This document shows, piece after piece, positions 43,205 through 51,986 of a DNA stretch of 64,000 nucleotides. Every line of letters begins with the position of its first letter. Positions within the stretch are counted from its first letter, which is position 1. Both the position numbers and the translations under genes were made by a program. A model generated the notes under the pieces. The model was not told where the DNA came from, ran no database searches, and saw nothing but the letters and a program-made list of their open reading frames with translations. The stretch spans positions 3,729,501 through 3,793,500 of the forward strand of contig CP107851.1 in assembly GCA_036013505.1 (NCBI GenBank). Reading direction: 5' to 3'. The DNA comes from Streptomyces sp. NBC_00510. GTDB taxonomy: Bacteria > Actinomycetota > Actinomycetes > Streptomycetales > Streptomycetaceae.

Positions 43205-43736
43205 ACACAGGTCGGATCCGCGGCATGATGATGATCAGCGAGCGGCCGACCGAGGTCGGGGAACGTGCGATGCCCGGTCACTTGGAAGGCGACCTGATCA
43301 TCGGCAAGCCCGGAAAGTCCGCGGTCGGCATCCTGGTCGAACGCACCACCCGTTACCTGCTGCCGCACCTGCCCGCTGGCCGCGACGCGCGCCTGGTCGA
43401 ATAGGCCATACGGCAGGCCATCACCGCGCTACCCGCAGAGCTGGCCCACACCCTCACCTGGGACCAGCGCAAGTAGATGGCCCATCAAGCCGACTTCACC
43501 CTCGCCGCCGGCTCCCGGTCTCCTTCTGCGACCCGCACAAGCCCTGGCAGCGTGGATCCAACGAGAACACCATGGGGCTGCTGCGCCAGTACCCACCCAG
43601 AGGCACCGACTTGTCGGTGCACTCGGCCGACGACCTCGCCCGGGTCGCCCGCAGCCTCATCGGTCGACCACGCGAGACCCTCGGCTACCTGACACCATCA
43701 CAAAGACTCGCCGAACTCATCGCGCACACCGATTGA
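43205..43736 (+). pseudogene. IS30-family transposase remnant
   Basis: Recognisable pieces in order are [40 protein letters not shown], an in-frame TAG at 43402, AELAHTLTWDQRK, a second TAG at 43474, and then after a frameshift FCDPHKPWQRGSNENTMGLL and SVHSADDLARVARSLIGRPR ending at 43736. The D, D and E of the DDE site can be seen, but two stops and a frameshift break the gene. It lies next to the truncated 5' end of the integrase. Confidence 0.88.
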
Positions 43737-44245
43737 ATCCGCCAGGTGTGGGTGGATCTCAGAGTGCGTAGCTGCTCACCGTGCCAGTTCGGACGGGCAG
43801 CGATGGGGAGCCACGGGCACCGGCGTCGCACACAGCCAGTCTCGGTCAAGGTCGGCAGGGCACAGGTCAGGCCCAAGCTCGCCCACCTCGCTCCGAAAGC
43901 GGGTGTCGCAGGTTCGAATCCTGCAGGGGAACTCGCACTGCGTCGCACCTGAGGTTTCTCCCCAGGGAGGCGTTCCGTTCGGCTTTGGTGGTCATCTGGC
44001 CCAGCTGATGCAGCGCCTTGCCCGGCAAGGGTGTACACGCCGCCACCGGAGGGCAGTTCGCCCAACGGCAGAAGTTCTGGTCGGCGCCGTGCGAGCGAGC
44101 AAGATGATGCCAATACCCTCTTCAAGCGGTGCGTGGCGATCAAGTGCACCGAGACGGCCGCCAGAACAGTGTCGCAGGGGCCAACGACTCACGAACGCCA
44201 CTACCCCGGCAGCTCTACGGAGACTTGCGCACTCCAGGTGCGCAG
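43737..44245. other. Gene-free segment with tRNA-3'-like repeat
   Basis: No protein frame has recognisable homology. Translations such as AGVAGSNPAGE and SPAGFEPATPAFG are typical by-products of tRNA-like DNA. The segment holds the att-like repeat at 43891-43931 and an inverted TGCGCA pair around 44227-44244. Confidence 0.5.
43891..43931 (+). repeat. tRNA-Arg 3'-half-like sequence (candidate right att site)
   Basis: CTCCGAAAGCGGGTGTC then GCAGGTTCGAATCCTGC (43908-43924, identical to the T arm of the tRNA-Arg at 34716-34732) then AGGGG. A stem CTCGC/GCGGG can form an anticodon arm; there is no 5' half. It lies 0.9 kb from the integrase remnant. This fits a 3'-tRNA duplicate left by integration, but identity outside the T arm is partial and it may derive from another tRNA-Arg isoacceptor. 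Confidence 0.45.
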
Positions 44246-44275
44246 TTGTTCAGCAGAGTCGAGCGCCTCTAGGCT
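44246..44275 (+). promoter_or_regulatory. putative sigma-70-type promoter of the methylase gene
   Basis: TTGTTC (44246-44251), an 18-bp spacer and TAGGCT (44270-44275), placed 51 bp before the start codon at 44327. Confidence 0.5.
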
Positions 44276-44326
44276 CACTGTCCATCAACCATTCTTCATG
44301 GCGCAGTTGAAGGGGGCTCCGCGCTC

Positions 44327-46774
44327 ATGTCGTATCCGCCGACCAATGACGACCCGTTGCTCGGACGAGCACAGATCGCCACGCTCGCAGGCGTAAGCCG
44401 ACCGGCCGTAACGGCCTGGGAAAGAGAGGGGTCCGGCTTCCCCTCGCCGCGGCGCTCCAACGGACAGGACTACTTTCGACGGTCGGAAATCATGGACTGG
44501 CTGGACCGGCGGCTGGTGCCGTCCGGGCGCCTCGTCGTGGGAGAGCCCGTCGGCACCACCTACGGGGACCGTGTCCGGAATGGGGAAGGATCCAGGAAGC
44601 CCCCAGCCAGCGGGGTGAGGCACCGTCTCGGCGCCGGGTCGTCGTACCGCATCCCGACCGGCGCTGTCGATGAACCCCGCCCCGAAAACCGACGACTTGT
44701 ATCCGACCTGATGGGCAGTCTCGTCGACCGGGTACGGGGGGCGGCCAGCGTGCTCGACTATTTGAACCTGCTGCTCTGTCTCCACTATCTCCGCGATGCG
44801 GCCGTGGAACGCTTCGACGCATTGACCGCCCGGGCCCGTACCCTCGGCAATCTTGACGAGGCAGCCCAGTTGCTCCGAGATGTCGGCCGCGCAGCCGACG
44901 AGGACATGCGCGGTCTCGGCGTCCATTCGAGCATGCAGGAGGCTTTGGGGCGCCTGGAACCGAGGACCTCTCGTGATCTCCGCAATGTCGTCGATGCGAT
45001 GAGCCGCCTTACCGAGGACGTGTTCGGGCTGATCCTCGACGAGTACGAGCAACGAGCCGCGCTGGGCAGCGGTGAATTCTTCACTCCTCGCCCTGTGGTC
45101 AGGCTGATGACACGGCTGGCCTGCTCGGAGTTCGGTCCCGGAGAACCGGAGTCCGTCTACGACCCCTACGCCCGCGACGGCGGATTCCTCATCGAGGCGA
45201 TGGCCGCCTGTGCTTTGGACAAGGACGGTCTGCCGCGCAACGCGACGCTGCGGACGTACGGCGAGACCCGGCGCGCCGAGACATGGCGACTGGCGACCAT
45301 GAATCTCCTTCTTCACGGCGTCCCCCCAGCCCTCGACCTCAAGCACACAGCCCCGTGGAACGACAGCCCGGGGCGGGCCCCGCTGGAGGCGTTCGACATC
45401 GTTCTCACCAACCCACCGTTCAACATGAGCGACCCCGGCCGCGAGGAACGCCGCGGGGGCCAGTGGGCGTACGGGGCTCCGCCGCTCGACAACGACAACC
45501 TCGCCTGGGTCCAGCACTGTCTGGCCAAGCTGCGCGAGCGGGGCCGCGCCGGGATCATCATGCCCAACAAGGCAGGAAACTCCAGTCACAAGGCCGAACG
45601 GGCCATCCGGCGGAATCTGGTGGAGAGTGGAGTCGTCGACTGCGTCATCGCACTGCCTGCCCAGTTGTTCACCGGCACTGCCGTACCTGTCTCCGTATGG
45701 CTACTGCGCCACCCCGACAACCCGCGCGACAGCACACTGTTCCTCGACGCACGGCACATGGGAGTGAAGTACGGCTCGCGTCGGGTCCTCAGTGCAGTGG
45801 ACGTCGAATCTCTCCTCGATGCCTACCGCGCTCACAGGAACACGGGAGGGGCCGCGCTTCCCCTCGGAACGATGATCTCAGAGCCACACGTGGCCGCCGC
45901 CCTGGTATCCCGGGAAGAACTGCGGCGCAGCGACTACTCGCTCAACCCTCTTGACCATGTCGAACGCCGGAGCGACGGCGGGGAAGGCTCCGAGCGCGAG
46001 CTCGTGTCCACCCGCCAGCAACTGAACGACGCCAAGGACCGCCTACGGAACGTCCAGCATGCCGCCGCGCGGCTGCCATACATCGGGGAGCATGGACCGC
46101 TGCTCCGGAGGAACCAGCCGGCCTCCCTGGTCAGCCTCGACTCACTGTGCGAGATCCAAGCCGGACCGTCCTATTCCAAGCTCGGCAAGAACCAGCGCAG
46201 CACCCACGGCTCCGTTCCCGTGGTGTTCCCACGGCACCTGAGGGACCGGCGCATCAGCGACGAGGCAGACGAGCGGGTGACGGAGGAGTCGGCCCGCCGT
46301 CTGAGAAACTTCGAGCTGCGGCACAAGGACATCGTGTGCGTCCGATCTGGTGCGATCGTGCCGCCTGCCCTGGTGCAGCAGCATCAGGCCGGCTGGCTGA
46401 TGAGCCCCAATGTCATCCGACTCCGTGTGCCAGAGAGACAGGAAGACCGGGTACTGCCGGAGTACCTTCTCCACTACCTGTGCCTGGACGAGTCCGTCGC
46501 CTGGATGCGGGACCGGGCCGCGGCGACCGCAGCCCCATCCCTCCGGTCCGAATCCCTCGGATCACTGCGGGTTCCGCTACCGGACCTGGCCGAGCAGCAC
46601 GAGATCGTAGCCGTGCTGAGCGGTCTTGACGAGTTGGACCGCGCGCATCTGGCCGTCGCTGCCTCAGTCCGGCGCACCCGCATCGCGCTGGCCGGTGCGC
46701 TACTCGGCCCGTCTACCGAACCCGCCCCTGACACCTTCCTCGGCCACCGATTCGAGAAAGAGGCGCCGCTGTGA
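44327..46774 (+). CDS. HTH - N6-adenine DNA methylase - specificity (TRD) fusion protein
   Basis: This is an 815-residue three-part protein. A DNA-binding helix-turn-helix occurs at about 10-62 (LLGRAQIATLAGVSRPAVTA and EIMDWLDRR). An HsdM-like helical domain is at about 120-245. The methylase core has FFTP at 251-254, the SAM motif YDPYARDGGFL at 278-288 in place of the usual D-P-x-C-G-S/T-G, and NPPF at 362-365. A type I S-subunit-like recognition domain covers about 600-770, with a short coiled coil at 555-580. No HsdR/nuclease gene is near. ATG 44327 has weak GGGG upstream. The stop overlaps the next gene by 4 nt. It may be a solitary epigenetic methylase or part of a defence/regulatory system. 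Confidence 0.88.
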   Translation: MSYPPTNDDPLLGRAQIATLAGVSRPAVTAWEREGSGFPSPRRSNGQDYFRRSEIMDWLDRRLVPSGRLVVGEPVGTTYGDRVRNGEGSRKPPASGVRHRLGAGSSYRIPTGAVDEPRPENRRLVSDLMGSLVDRVRGAASVLDYLNLLLCLHYLRDAAVERFDALTARARTLGNLDEAAQLLRDVGRAADEDMRGLGVHSSMQEALGRLEPRTSRDLRNVVDAMSRLTEDVFGLILDEYEQRAALGSGEFFTPRPVVRLMTRLACSEFGPGEPESVYDPYARDGGFLIEAMAACALDKDGLPRNATLRTYGETRRAETWRLATMNLLLHGVPPALDLKHTAPWNDSPGRAPLEAFDIVLTNPPFNMSDPGREERRGGQWAYGAPPLDNDNLAWVQHCLAKLRERGRAGIIMPNKAGNSSHKAERAIRRNLVESGVVDCVIALPAQLFTGTAVPVSVWLLRHPDNPRDSTLFLDARHMGVKYGSRRVLSAVDVESLLDAYRAHRNTGGAALPLGTMISEPHVAAALVSREELRRSDYSLNPLDHVERRSDGGEGSERELVSTRQQLNDAKDRLRNVQHAAARLPYIGEHGPLLRRNQPASLVSLDSLCEIQAGPSYSKLGKNQRSTHGSVPVVFPRHLRDRRISDEADERVTEESARRLRNFELRHKDIVCVRSGAIVPPALVQQHQAGWLMSPNVIRLRVPERQEDRVLPEYLLHYLCLDESVAWMRDRAAATAAPSLRSESLGSLRVPLPDLAEQHEIVAVLSGLDELDRAHLAVAASVRRTRIALAGALLGPSTEPAPDTFLGHRFEKEAPL

Positions 46775-47031
46775 ACACCCAGCCCCAGACGTCCGCTCCG
46801 ACGCCCCCTCCCACGCCAGCCTCCGAACCCGCGAACAGTGCATGGATTCCCTGGCTTCTGGTCATGGTCCTGTTCTCTGCCCTCGTCGCCGCATGCGTCG
46901 GATTCCTCAAGGTTCTCGACGGCACTCCGGTTTCCGGGGCTCTGCTCTCGGCAGGTGCAGGGTTCGGCGGAACCGCGCTGCTCTGTCTCGCTGTGGTGCC
47001 GGTAGTCCAACAGCTGCGTCAACGTGGCTAG
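46771..47031 (+). CDS. Small two-helix membrane protein coupled to the methylase
   Basis: This 86-residue protein has a Pro/Thr-rich N-terminus (PQTSAPTPPPTPASEP, 4-19) and two membrane helices (about 25-47, WIPWLLVMVLFSALVAACVG, and 56-76, LLSAGAGFGGTALLCLAVVP). A short basic tail follows. Its GTG start overlaps the methylase stop (GTGA), so translation is coupled. I do not recognise the family. Coupling to a DNA-modifying enzyme suggests that the two form a functional pair, perhaps an effector and its control protein; this is inference. Confidence 0.7.
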   Translation: MNTQPQTSAPTPPPTPASEPANSAWIPWLLVMVLFSALVAACVGFLKVLDGTPVSGALLSAGAGFGGTALLCLAVVPVVQQLRQRG

Positions 47032-47153
47032 CCAGCTCCTTGTAGATCTTACTGGGCTCGCCTGCGCCAGTGCCCGCTGTACCGTAGGCGAGGACCACCC
47101 CGACGCGTGAGCGGTGCGTGAGTGGACAGTCTCGGAACGAGGTGTTCCCGCGG

Positions 47154-47867
47154 TCAGGCGTGGGCTTTGAGGGCGGCCAGGCGGGCCTCGATCTCTGCCG
47201 CGTCGCCCATGCTGTCGAGGCGCTCGAACTGGGCGTCCAGTGAGGAGTCGGCGAGTTCCTGCTGGCCGAGTGCCCTCGCCTCCTCGCGGCGGACTATCTC
47301 CTCGAAGCGGCTCAACTCGGACGTTGGGTCTAGAACATTGATGTTCTCGGCGGCGTCCAGCATCTGGCTCTGCGCGTGGGCGGTCTTGGCGCGGGCCACC
47401 AACTGGTCGCGCCTGGAGTGGAGCTCCGTCAGCTTGACCTCCATTTGGGCGAGGCCGGACTTCAGTTTGTCGACGACTTCCCGCTGCATGGCGATCGTCG
47501 GCTCGGCGTCCTTCGCCTCGCGCCCGGCCTGGAGCTGGCGCTGCAGCGCCACCTTGGCGAGGCGGTCGAACGCGTCGGCCTCGGCTTCGGAACCGGCGGC
47601 CCGCAGCTCGTCCGCCTTTCGGCTGGCGGCCAGCGCCTTGGTGCCCCACTCGGTGGCCGCCTCCACGTCCTCCTGATGGTCCTGCTCCAGGAGGCGCAGA
47701 TTGCCGATGGTGGTGGCGACCGCCTGCTTGGCCTCGTCGATGTTGTTGCTGTAGTCGCGGATCAGCTGGTCGAGCATCTTCTGCGGGTCTTCCGCCTGGT
47801 CCAGCAGGGCATTGATGTTCGCCTTCGCCAGCTGTGCGACGCGGCCGAAGATCGTCTGCTTGGTCAT
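47154..47867 (-). CDS. PspA/IM30 family membrane-stress protein
   Basis: This 237-residue, almost entirely alpha-helical coiled-coil protein carries the PspA signature at its N-terminus (FGRVAQLAKANINALLDQAE, DPQKMLDQLIRDY). Such proteins polymerise on damaged membranes and maintain the proton gradient. It follows the TPM-domain gene by 44 bp in the same direction and is probably in one operon with it. Confidence 0.95.
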   Translation of the reverse strand: MTKQTIFGRVAQLAKANINALLDQAEDPQKMLDQLIRDYSNNIDEAKQAVATTIGNLRLLEQDHQEDVEAATEWGTKALAASRKADELRAAGSEAEADAFDRLAKVALQRQLQAGREAKDAEPTIAMQREVVDKLKSGLAQMEVKLTELHSRRDQLVARAKTAHAQSQMLDAAENINVLDPTSELSRFEEIVRREEARALGQQELADSSLDAQFERLDSMGDAAEIEARLAALKAHA

Positions 47868-47911
47868 GGGACCGACCCCTTCCTTGGGTTGCCGTCTGCG
47901 TACGCCTTGGC

Positions 47912-50065
47912 TCAGAACCTGCCGCCACCGCCCCTCCGCCCGCGTGTCCCTCCGCCGCCGAAGCTGCCGGGGCCGCCCCCGCCGAACCCGCCGCCGAAGC
48001 CACCGCTTCGCCCGCTGCCGAACATGCCCCCGCCGGTCCCGCGGCCCATACCGCCGAAGATCTCCCCGAGCAGGATGCCGCCGAGCACCGCACCGCCCAT
48101 GCCGCTGCCCCCGCGGCGGCCGCCCATGGCATCGCCGTACGGACTGCCGTACATGCGCACGTCCCCCTCGGCCTGCTGCTGCGCCGCGCGGGCCAGCGCG
48201 TCCGCCCGCTGGGCCTCGGCGAGCGCGGCGGCGGGATCGGTGGGCCCCTCGACTGCGGAGTCCTGCGCCAGTTCGAGGTGCCGCTGTGCCTCGGCGAGAC
48301 GCGTCCTGGCCTCGCTGCCCACCGCTGCACGGTGGGTCGTGATGAAGTCCGAAGCGGCGCCCACGGCGCTGCGCGCGGTGAGCAGGGCCTGGTCGAGCAG
48401 GGAGCGGGCCCTTCGGTTGCTGACCTCGTGTGCGCGCGCTCCTGTGAGGGCGTCCTCGAGGGCCGCGTCGGCCTCCTCCACGCGACGCAGCACGTCGATC
48501 GGGTCGTACGGTCCCGCGGCGATCCGCGTCCGCACCTCGCTGACGACCGACTCGGCGCGGGCGATGCGGCCGTGCAGGTCGGCTGTGGAGATGCCCTCGG
48601 GAGTGCCCACGAGCATGCCCCGCGCCTCCGCGAGGTCGGTCTCGGTCTCCGTCAGCGCGCCGGGCAGCTTGCCCGCCGCCTCCGCGAGCTCCTTGGCCAG
48701 TCGGCCGACGGCGTCCACGAACGTGCCCGCCTGGTCGATGGCGCCCTCGGCGGCCCGCAGATGCACCGCGGCCGTGCCGCCCGCGCCGGCCACGACGGCC
48801 TCGCGAGCCTGGCCGACCTGGGCCGCGGCGAACGCGAGCCGGTCCCTGGCCTGCTCGACGTGGCCCGTGACGGGCTGGACCGCGGTGGGCGCGTACCGCG
48901 TGCCGAGCGCGGTGAGCGTGGCCTGCGCGGTGTCGGTGCGGCCGGTGATGTCCCGCAGCTTCGCCTCGGCGTGCTCCAGCGCCTGAGGCGCGTTCTGCTC
49001 CAGCGCGCGCAGCCGGTCGAAGCCCTCGGCCTCCGCGTCGAGCCGGCGATTGGCCTCGGTACAGCGCGCGATGATCTCGTCCAGCATGCGGCGCTTGGCC
49101 GCGTCGTCCTCGGGCATCGCGTCGTCGAGCTGCTGCCGCAGCCGAAAGGCCGCCGTGAGCTGCGCCTGCGCATACCCGAGCGCCTCGCTGTAGGGCGCGG
49201 CCGCCTCTTCGCCGAACTGGGCGGTGGCGAAACCGAGTTCCTCGGTGCTGGTGCGCACCGCGTCGTCCGTCTCGACGAGCAGCTCCCTGGCCCGCTGGTC
49301 GAGTTCGGGCAGGGGCAGGGGCACGCTCTCGGTTCCGCTCGGGCCGGGGGACCCCCAGCCCTGGGTGGTACGGGGTCCGGAACGCTTCCTGCGCCGGGCG
49401 TACACGTACCAGGCGAAGGCGAGCGCGGCTCCGAGTACCGCGACCGGCAGAACGAGATCACCAGCGCCCGTGTCACCGCCGGCGCCACCGGGGTCGGCCT
49501 CGCCCGGGGTGATCGCCGGAGTGGGCACGGGCATGCCCGCGAGGACCGCGCCGATGCCGTCCGCCGCGCCGATGGCCGCTCCCGCCCAGTCGTTCTGCCG
49601 CAGCGCCGGTTCGACCGCGGTCTGTGCGACGTCTTGCAGCTGGGCGTCGGTCAGCTGCGAGTGCTGGTCCACGGAATACGCGTACTGCCGGTCGTGCGTG
49701 GCGACGGCCAGCAGTACGTCGTTCAGGCCGAGGCCGTTACGCTCGGCGGTCGCGTCGGCCCAGTCCTGGGCTGAGCGGCCGGAGAAGTCACGTACGTAGG
49801 CGACGTAGAGCTGGACGCGGTGCACGTCGTCGAGATTCCTCAGTGCCGTCCCGACGGCGCCCTTGCGGTCGCCGAGCGCGTCCACCTTGTCGGTGATCTG
49901 GCCGGTCCTCGACAACACGATCGGATCGTCGGCACGGGCGCCTGCGGCGGGCAGGACCAACCAGCACAGCATTGCCAGCGCGCCGATCAAGGCATACGCG
50001 GTACGCAGGGTGTGCGAGGTGCGAACGCCTCCGTGCGACGGTTCCCGGCTCCGGTACGGCCTCAC
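47912..50065 (-). CDS. TPM-domain membrane protein with coiled coils and Gly-rich tail
   Basis: This 717-residue protein has a signal/anchor helix at about 20-45 (LIGALAMLCWLVLPAAGARA). An extracytoplasmic TPM (TLP18.3/Psb32/MOLO-1) domain covers about 50-180, with ITDKVDALGD and YAYSVDQHSQLTDAQL. A second membrane helix lies at about 215-235. A long Ala/Glu/Arg coiled-coil region follows to about 640, and then a Gly/Phe/Ser-rich tail (GGGFGGGGPGSFGGGG). GTG 50065 lacks a ribosome binding site but lies 6 nt after TACGCT, so it is probably leaderless. Pairing with PspA points to envelope-stress work. Confidence 0.9.
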   Translation of the reverse strand: MRPYRSREPSHGGVRTSHTLRTAYALIGALAMLCWLVLPAAGARADDPIVLSRTGQITDKVDALGDRKGAVGTALRNLDDVHRVQLYVAYVRDFSGRSAQDWADATAERNGLGLNDVLLAVATHDRQYAYSVDQHSQLTDAQLQDVAQTAVEPALRQNDWAGAAIGAADGIGAVLAGMPVPTPAITPGEADPGGAGGDTGAGDLVLPVAVLGAALAFAWYVYARRRKRSGPRTTQGWGSPGPSGTESVPLPLPELDQRARELLVETDDAVRTSTEELGFATAQFGEEAAAPYSEALGYAQAQLTAAFRLRQQLDDAMPEDDAAKRRMLDEIIARCTEANRRLDAEAEGFDRLRALEQNAPQALEHAEAKLRDITGRTDTAQATLTALGTRYAPTAVQPVTGHVEQARDRLAFAAAQVGQAREAVVAGAGGTAAVHLRAAEGAIDQAGTFVDAVGRLAKELAEAAGKLPGALTETETDLAEARGMLVGTPEGISTADLHGRIARAESVVSEVRTRIAAGPYDPIDVLRRVEEADAALEDALTGARAHEVSNRRARSLLDQALLTARSAVGAASDFITTHRAAVGSEARTRLAEAQRHLELAQDSAVEGPTDPAAALAEAQRADALARAAQQQAEGDVRMYGSPYGDAMGGRRGGSGMGGAVLGGILLGEIFGGMGRGTGGGMFGSGRSGGFGGGFGGGGPGSFGGGGTRGRRGGGGRF

Positions 50066-50071
50066 TTTGTG

Positions 50072-50077
50072 AGCGTA
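50072..50077 (-). promoter_or_regulatory. putative -10 element, leaderless TPM gene
   Basis: Minus-strand TACGCT-N6-GTG (50065) inside TAATACGCTCACAAAGTG. Confidence 0.5.
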
Positions 50078-50298
50078 TTACCCCTTCTGGCCCACCGCGA
50101 CCGAGAACGCCCCGGGCTGGGACGTCCGCTTGTGGGGGCTTGACCGTCGGACATCGCCATACGGGGGGCATCGGTCATGCGTCGAGCCGGTCGACGGCGT
50201 TCACGTCACTGCGTCCGCGAGCCAGTGCCCCGTGCGGTGCTCGTCTGCGCGCGGAGCTGCATGACCGCGACCTCGTCGATCCTCGATGCGCCGATGCG

Positions 50299-51780
50299 TC
50301 AGCTGGGTTCGACGGGGGACTTGGGCTGGGTGGGGGGTTGCTGTTGCTGGGGTTGGTCGCCCGTGCCGCCGCCTCCTCCGGAGGACTTGGGCGGGGCCGG
50401 GGGCTGTTCGGGCTGCTGGGGCTCGGAGGGGGGCTTCTGGGGCTGTTCCGGGGTGTTGGGCGTGGCCGGGGGCTTGGGTTGCTCCTGCGTGCCCGGTGAC
50501 TCCGGAGACTTCGGCTCCTCCTTCGGCGACTGCTCCTCGCTCTTCGGGGATTCTTCCTTCTTCGGGGATTCCCCTTCCTCCTTCTTCTGTTCCTCGCCCT
50601 TCGGGGACTCCTCCTTGGGCGACTCTTCCTTCGGCGACTGCTCCTCGCTCTTCGGCGACTCCTCCTTGCCCTTCCCCGGCGACTGCTCCTCCGTGCCGGG
50701 CGACTTGGGCTCCTCCTGCTTCTTCTCCTCGCTCGGCGGCGGCGCCGTCTTCCCCGGCGGTTCCAGCTGCGAGCCCGTGGACGGCGACGGCAGGACCGGC
50801 ACCGGAGAGTCGGACGGCTGGCCCTTGGGGGGTTCGACCTTGTGGTCCTGCTTGCCCTCGACCTTTCCGCTGGGGCGCTCGAACCAGCGCTTGCTGTCCT
50901 GGTCGTAGAGCGTGAGCGTCTTCATCGGCTTGTCGGACGGGACGACCGCCACCAGGCCGGCCGCGCGGAAGGTGTCCCACTGGCGGCCGCTGTACGTCGG
51001 CGTGCCGTTGACGGCGTCGGGCGAACTCAGCGGGTTGCCGCAGGTGCAGCGGACCACCGGCACGCCGTGGTCGTCGACCATGACGGGGGTGCCGGCCTGG
51101 AGGATCGCCTGGTAGTCGGTGGCCTTGCCGTCCTTGAAGCCGTGGCTGGTGACGCGGGTGTCCCAGTTGAGCTGAACGGGCGTCAGCGCGCGCAGGTGGG
51201 AGGGGAGGTCCTGCGGCTCGACCTTGAGGGTGTCGGCGAAGGCCGCGGTGCGGGCCGGGTCCTTGGTGAGGTACGTGATCTGCTTCTCGACGTCGCAGGC
51301 GGCCTCGTTCTGCTTGCCGCTGTAAAGCCCCGGGTGGGCACCGCTGACCTTGAGGGTGCCGCCCGGGGCCGAGGACTCGTTGGGGGTGATGGTGGGGGTG
51401 ACCGCGGTGCCCGATTCGCCCGCCGTGGAGGGGGTGAAGGGGTCCGGGCCGGCCGCGGAGGCGTTCTGCAGGAAGATCTCGCCGCCGCCCTTGGTGCCGC
51501 CCAGGAACGAGAAGGCGAAAATCACCGCGACCGCCACGACCATCGCGGTGCCCGCGGTGACGAGGGTCCGGCGGGCCCGCCACCACGGGGCGGGGGGTCC
51601 GCGGTGGCGGCCGGGTTCTCCGCCTGATGGGCCCGGTGGTGGCGGCGGGCCGGGGGGTGGCGCCGCCGGTGGGGGCGGGGGGCCCGGTGTCACCGGTGGG
51701 TGCTCACCCGACGGCCGGCCGGACAGCGGTCCGGACGGAGGGCCGGTGGGGCGTTCGGGCGGAGGAGGTATGGAACTCAC
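50299..51780 (-). CDS. DUF6777 membrane-anchored protein with charged repeat tail
   Basis: This is a 493-residue protein. A Pro/Gly-rich cytoplasmic N-terminus (about 1-65, runs of PPPPGPS type) is followed by one membrane helix (about 72-93, VTAGTAMVVAVAVIFAFSFL) and an extracellular globular domain (about 100-320) with conserved cysteines in VRCTCGNPL. The last 170 residues are low-complexity, with repeats of SPKEESPKSEEQ, and then Pro/Gln-rich. The domain matches what I recall as DUF6777; its role is unknown. The start is GTG 51780 with GGGGAG 6 nt upstream. Confidence 0.85.
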   Translation of the reverse strand: MSSIPPPPERPTGPPSGPLSGRPSGEHPPVTPGPPPPPAAPPPGPPPPPGPSGGEPGRHRGPPAPWWRARRTLVTAGTAMVVAVAVIFAFSFLGGTKGGGEIFLQNASAAGPDPFTPSTAGESGTAVTPTITPNESSAPGGTLKVSGAHPGLYSGKQNEAACDVEKQITYLTKDPARTAAFADTLKVEPQDLPSHLRALTPVQLNWDTRVTSHGFKDGKATDYQAILQAGTPVMVDDHGVPVVRCTCGNPLSSPDAVNGTPTYSGRQWDTFRAAGLVAVVPSDKPMKTLTLYDQDSKRWFERPSGKVEGKQDHKVEPPKGQPSDSPVPVLPSPSTGSQLEPPGKTAPPPSEEKKQEEPKSPGTEEQSPGKGKEESPKSEEQSPKEESPKEESPKGEEQKKEEGESPKKEESPKSEEQSPKEEPKSPESPGTQEQPKPPATPNTPEQPQKPPSEPQQPEQPPAPPKSSGGGGGTGDQPQQQQPPTQPKSPVEPS

Positions 51781-51986
51781 GGCACTCTCCCCAGACGTGG
51801 GGCATCGGGAATTGAGGTCGATTCCCGTGCGCCCTCCGATTCCATTATGTGCGCCCTTCCGGAAAGCGTGATGTTTCACGGGAATTTCGGCAGTGGGGCA
51901 TCCGCGAAGCGGTTCCCGCCGCACCGGCTTCCGTGGCGTGACCTGCTGCGCAGGTGGCCCTGCGGGTCGGGGACGAGAATCGGTAC

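Noticed and set aside
43891..43931. Functional second tRNA-Arg gene
   Set aside because: No D arm or 5' acceptor strand is present; only the 3' half is tRNA-like.
43685..44149. Minus-strand frame containing SSPAGFEPATPAFG
   Set aside because: This peptide is the familiar false translation of a tRNA-like 3' end, and overlaps the IS30 remnant.
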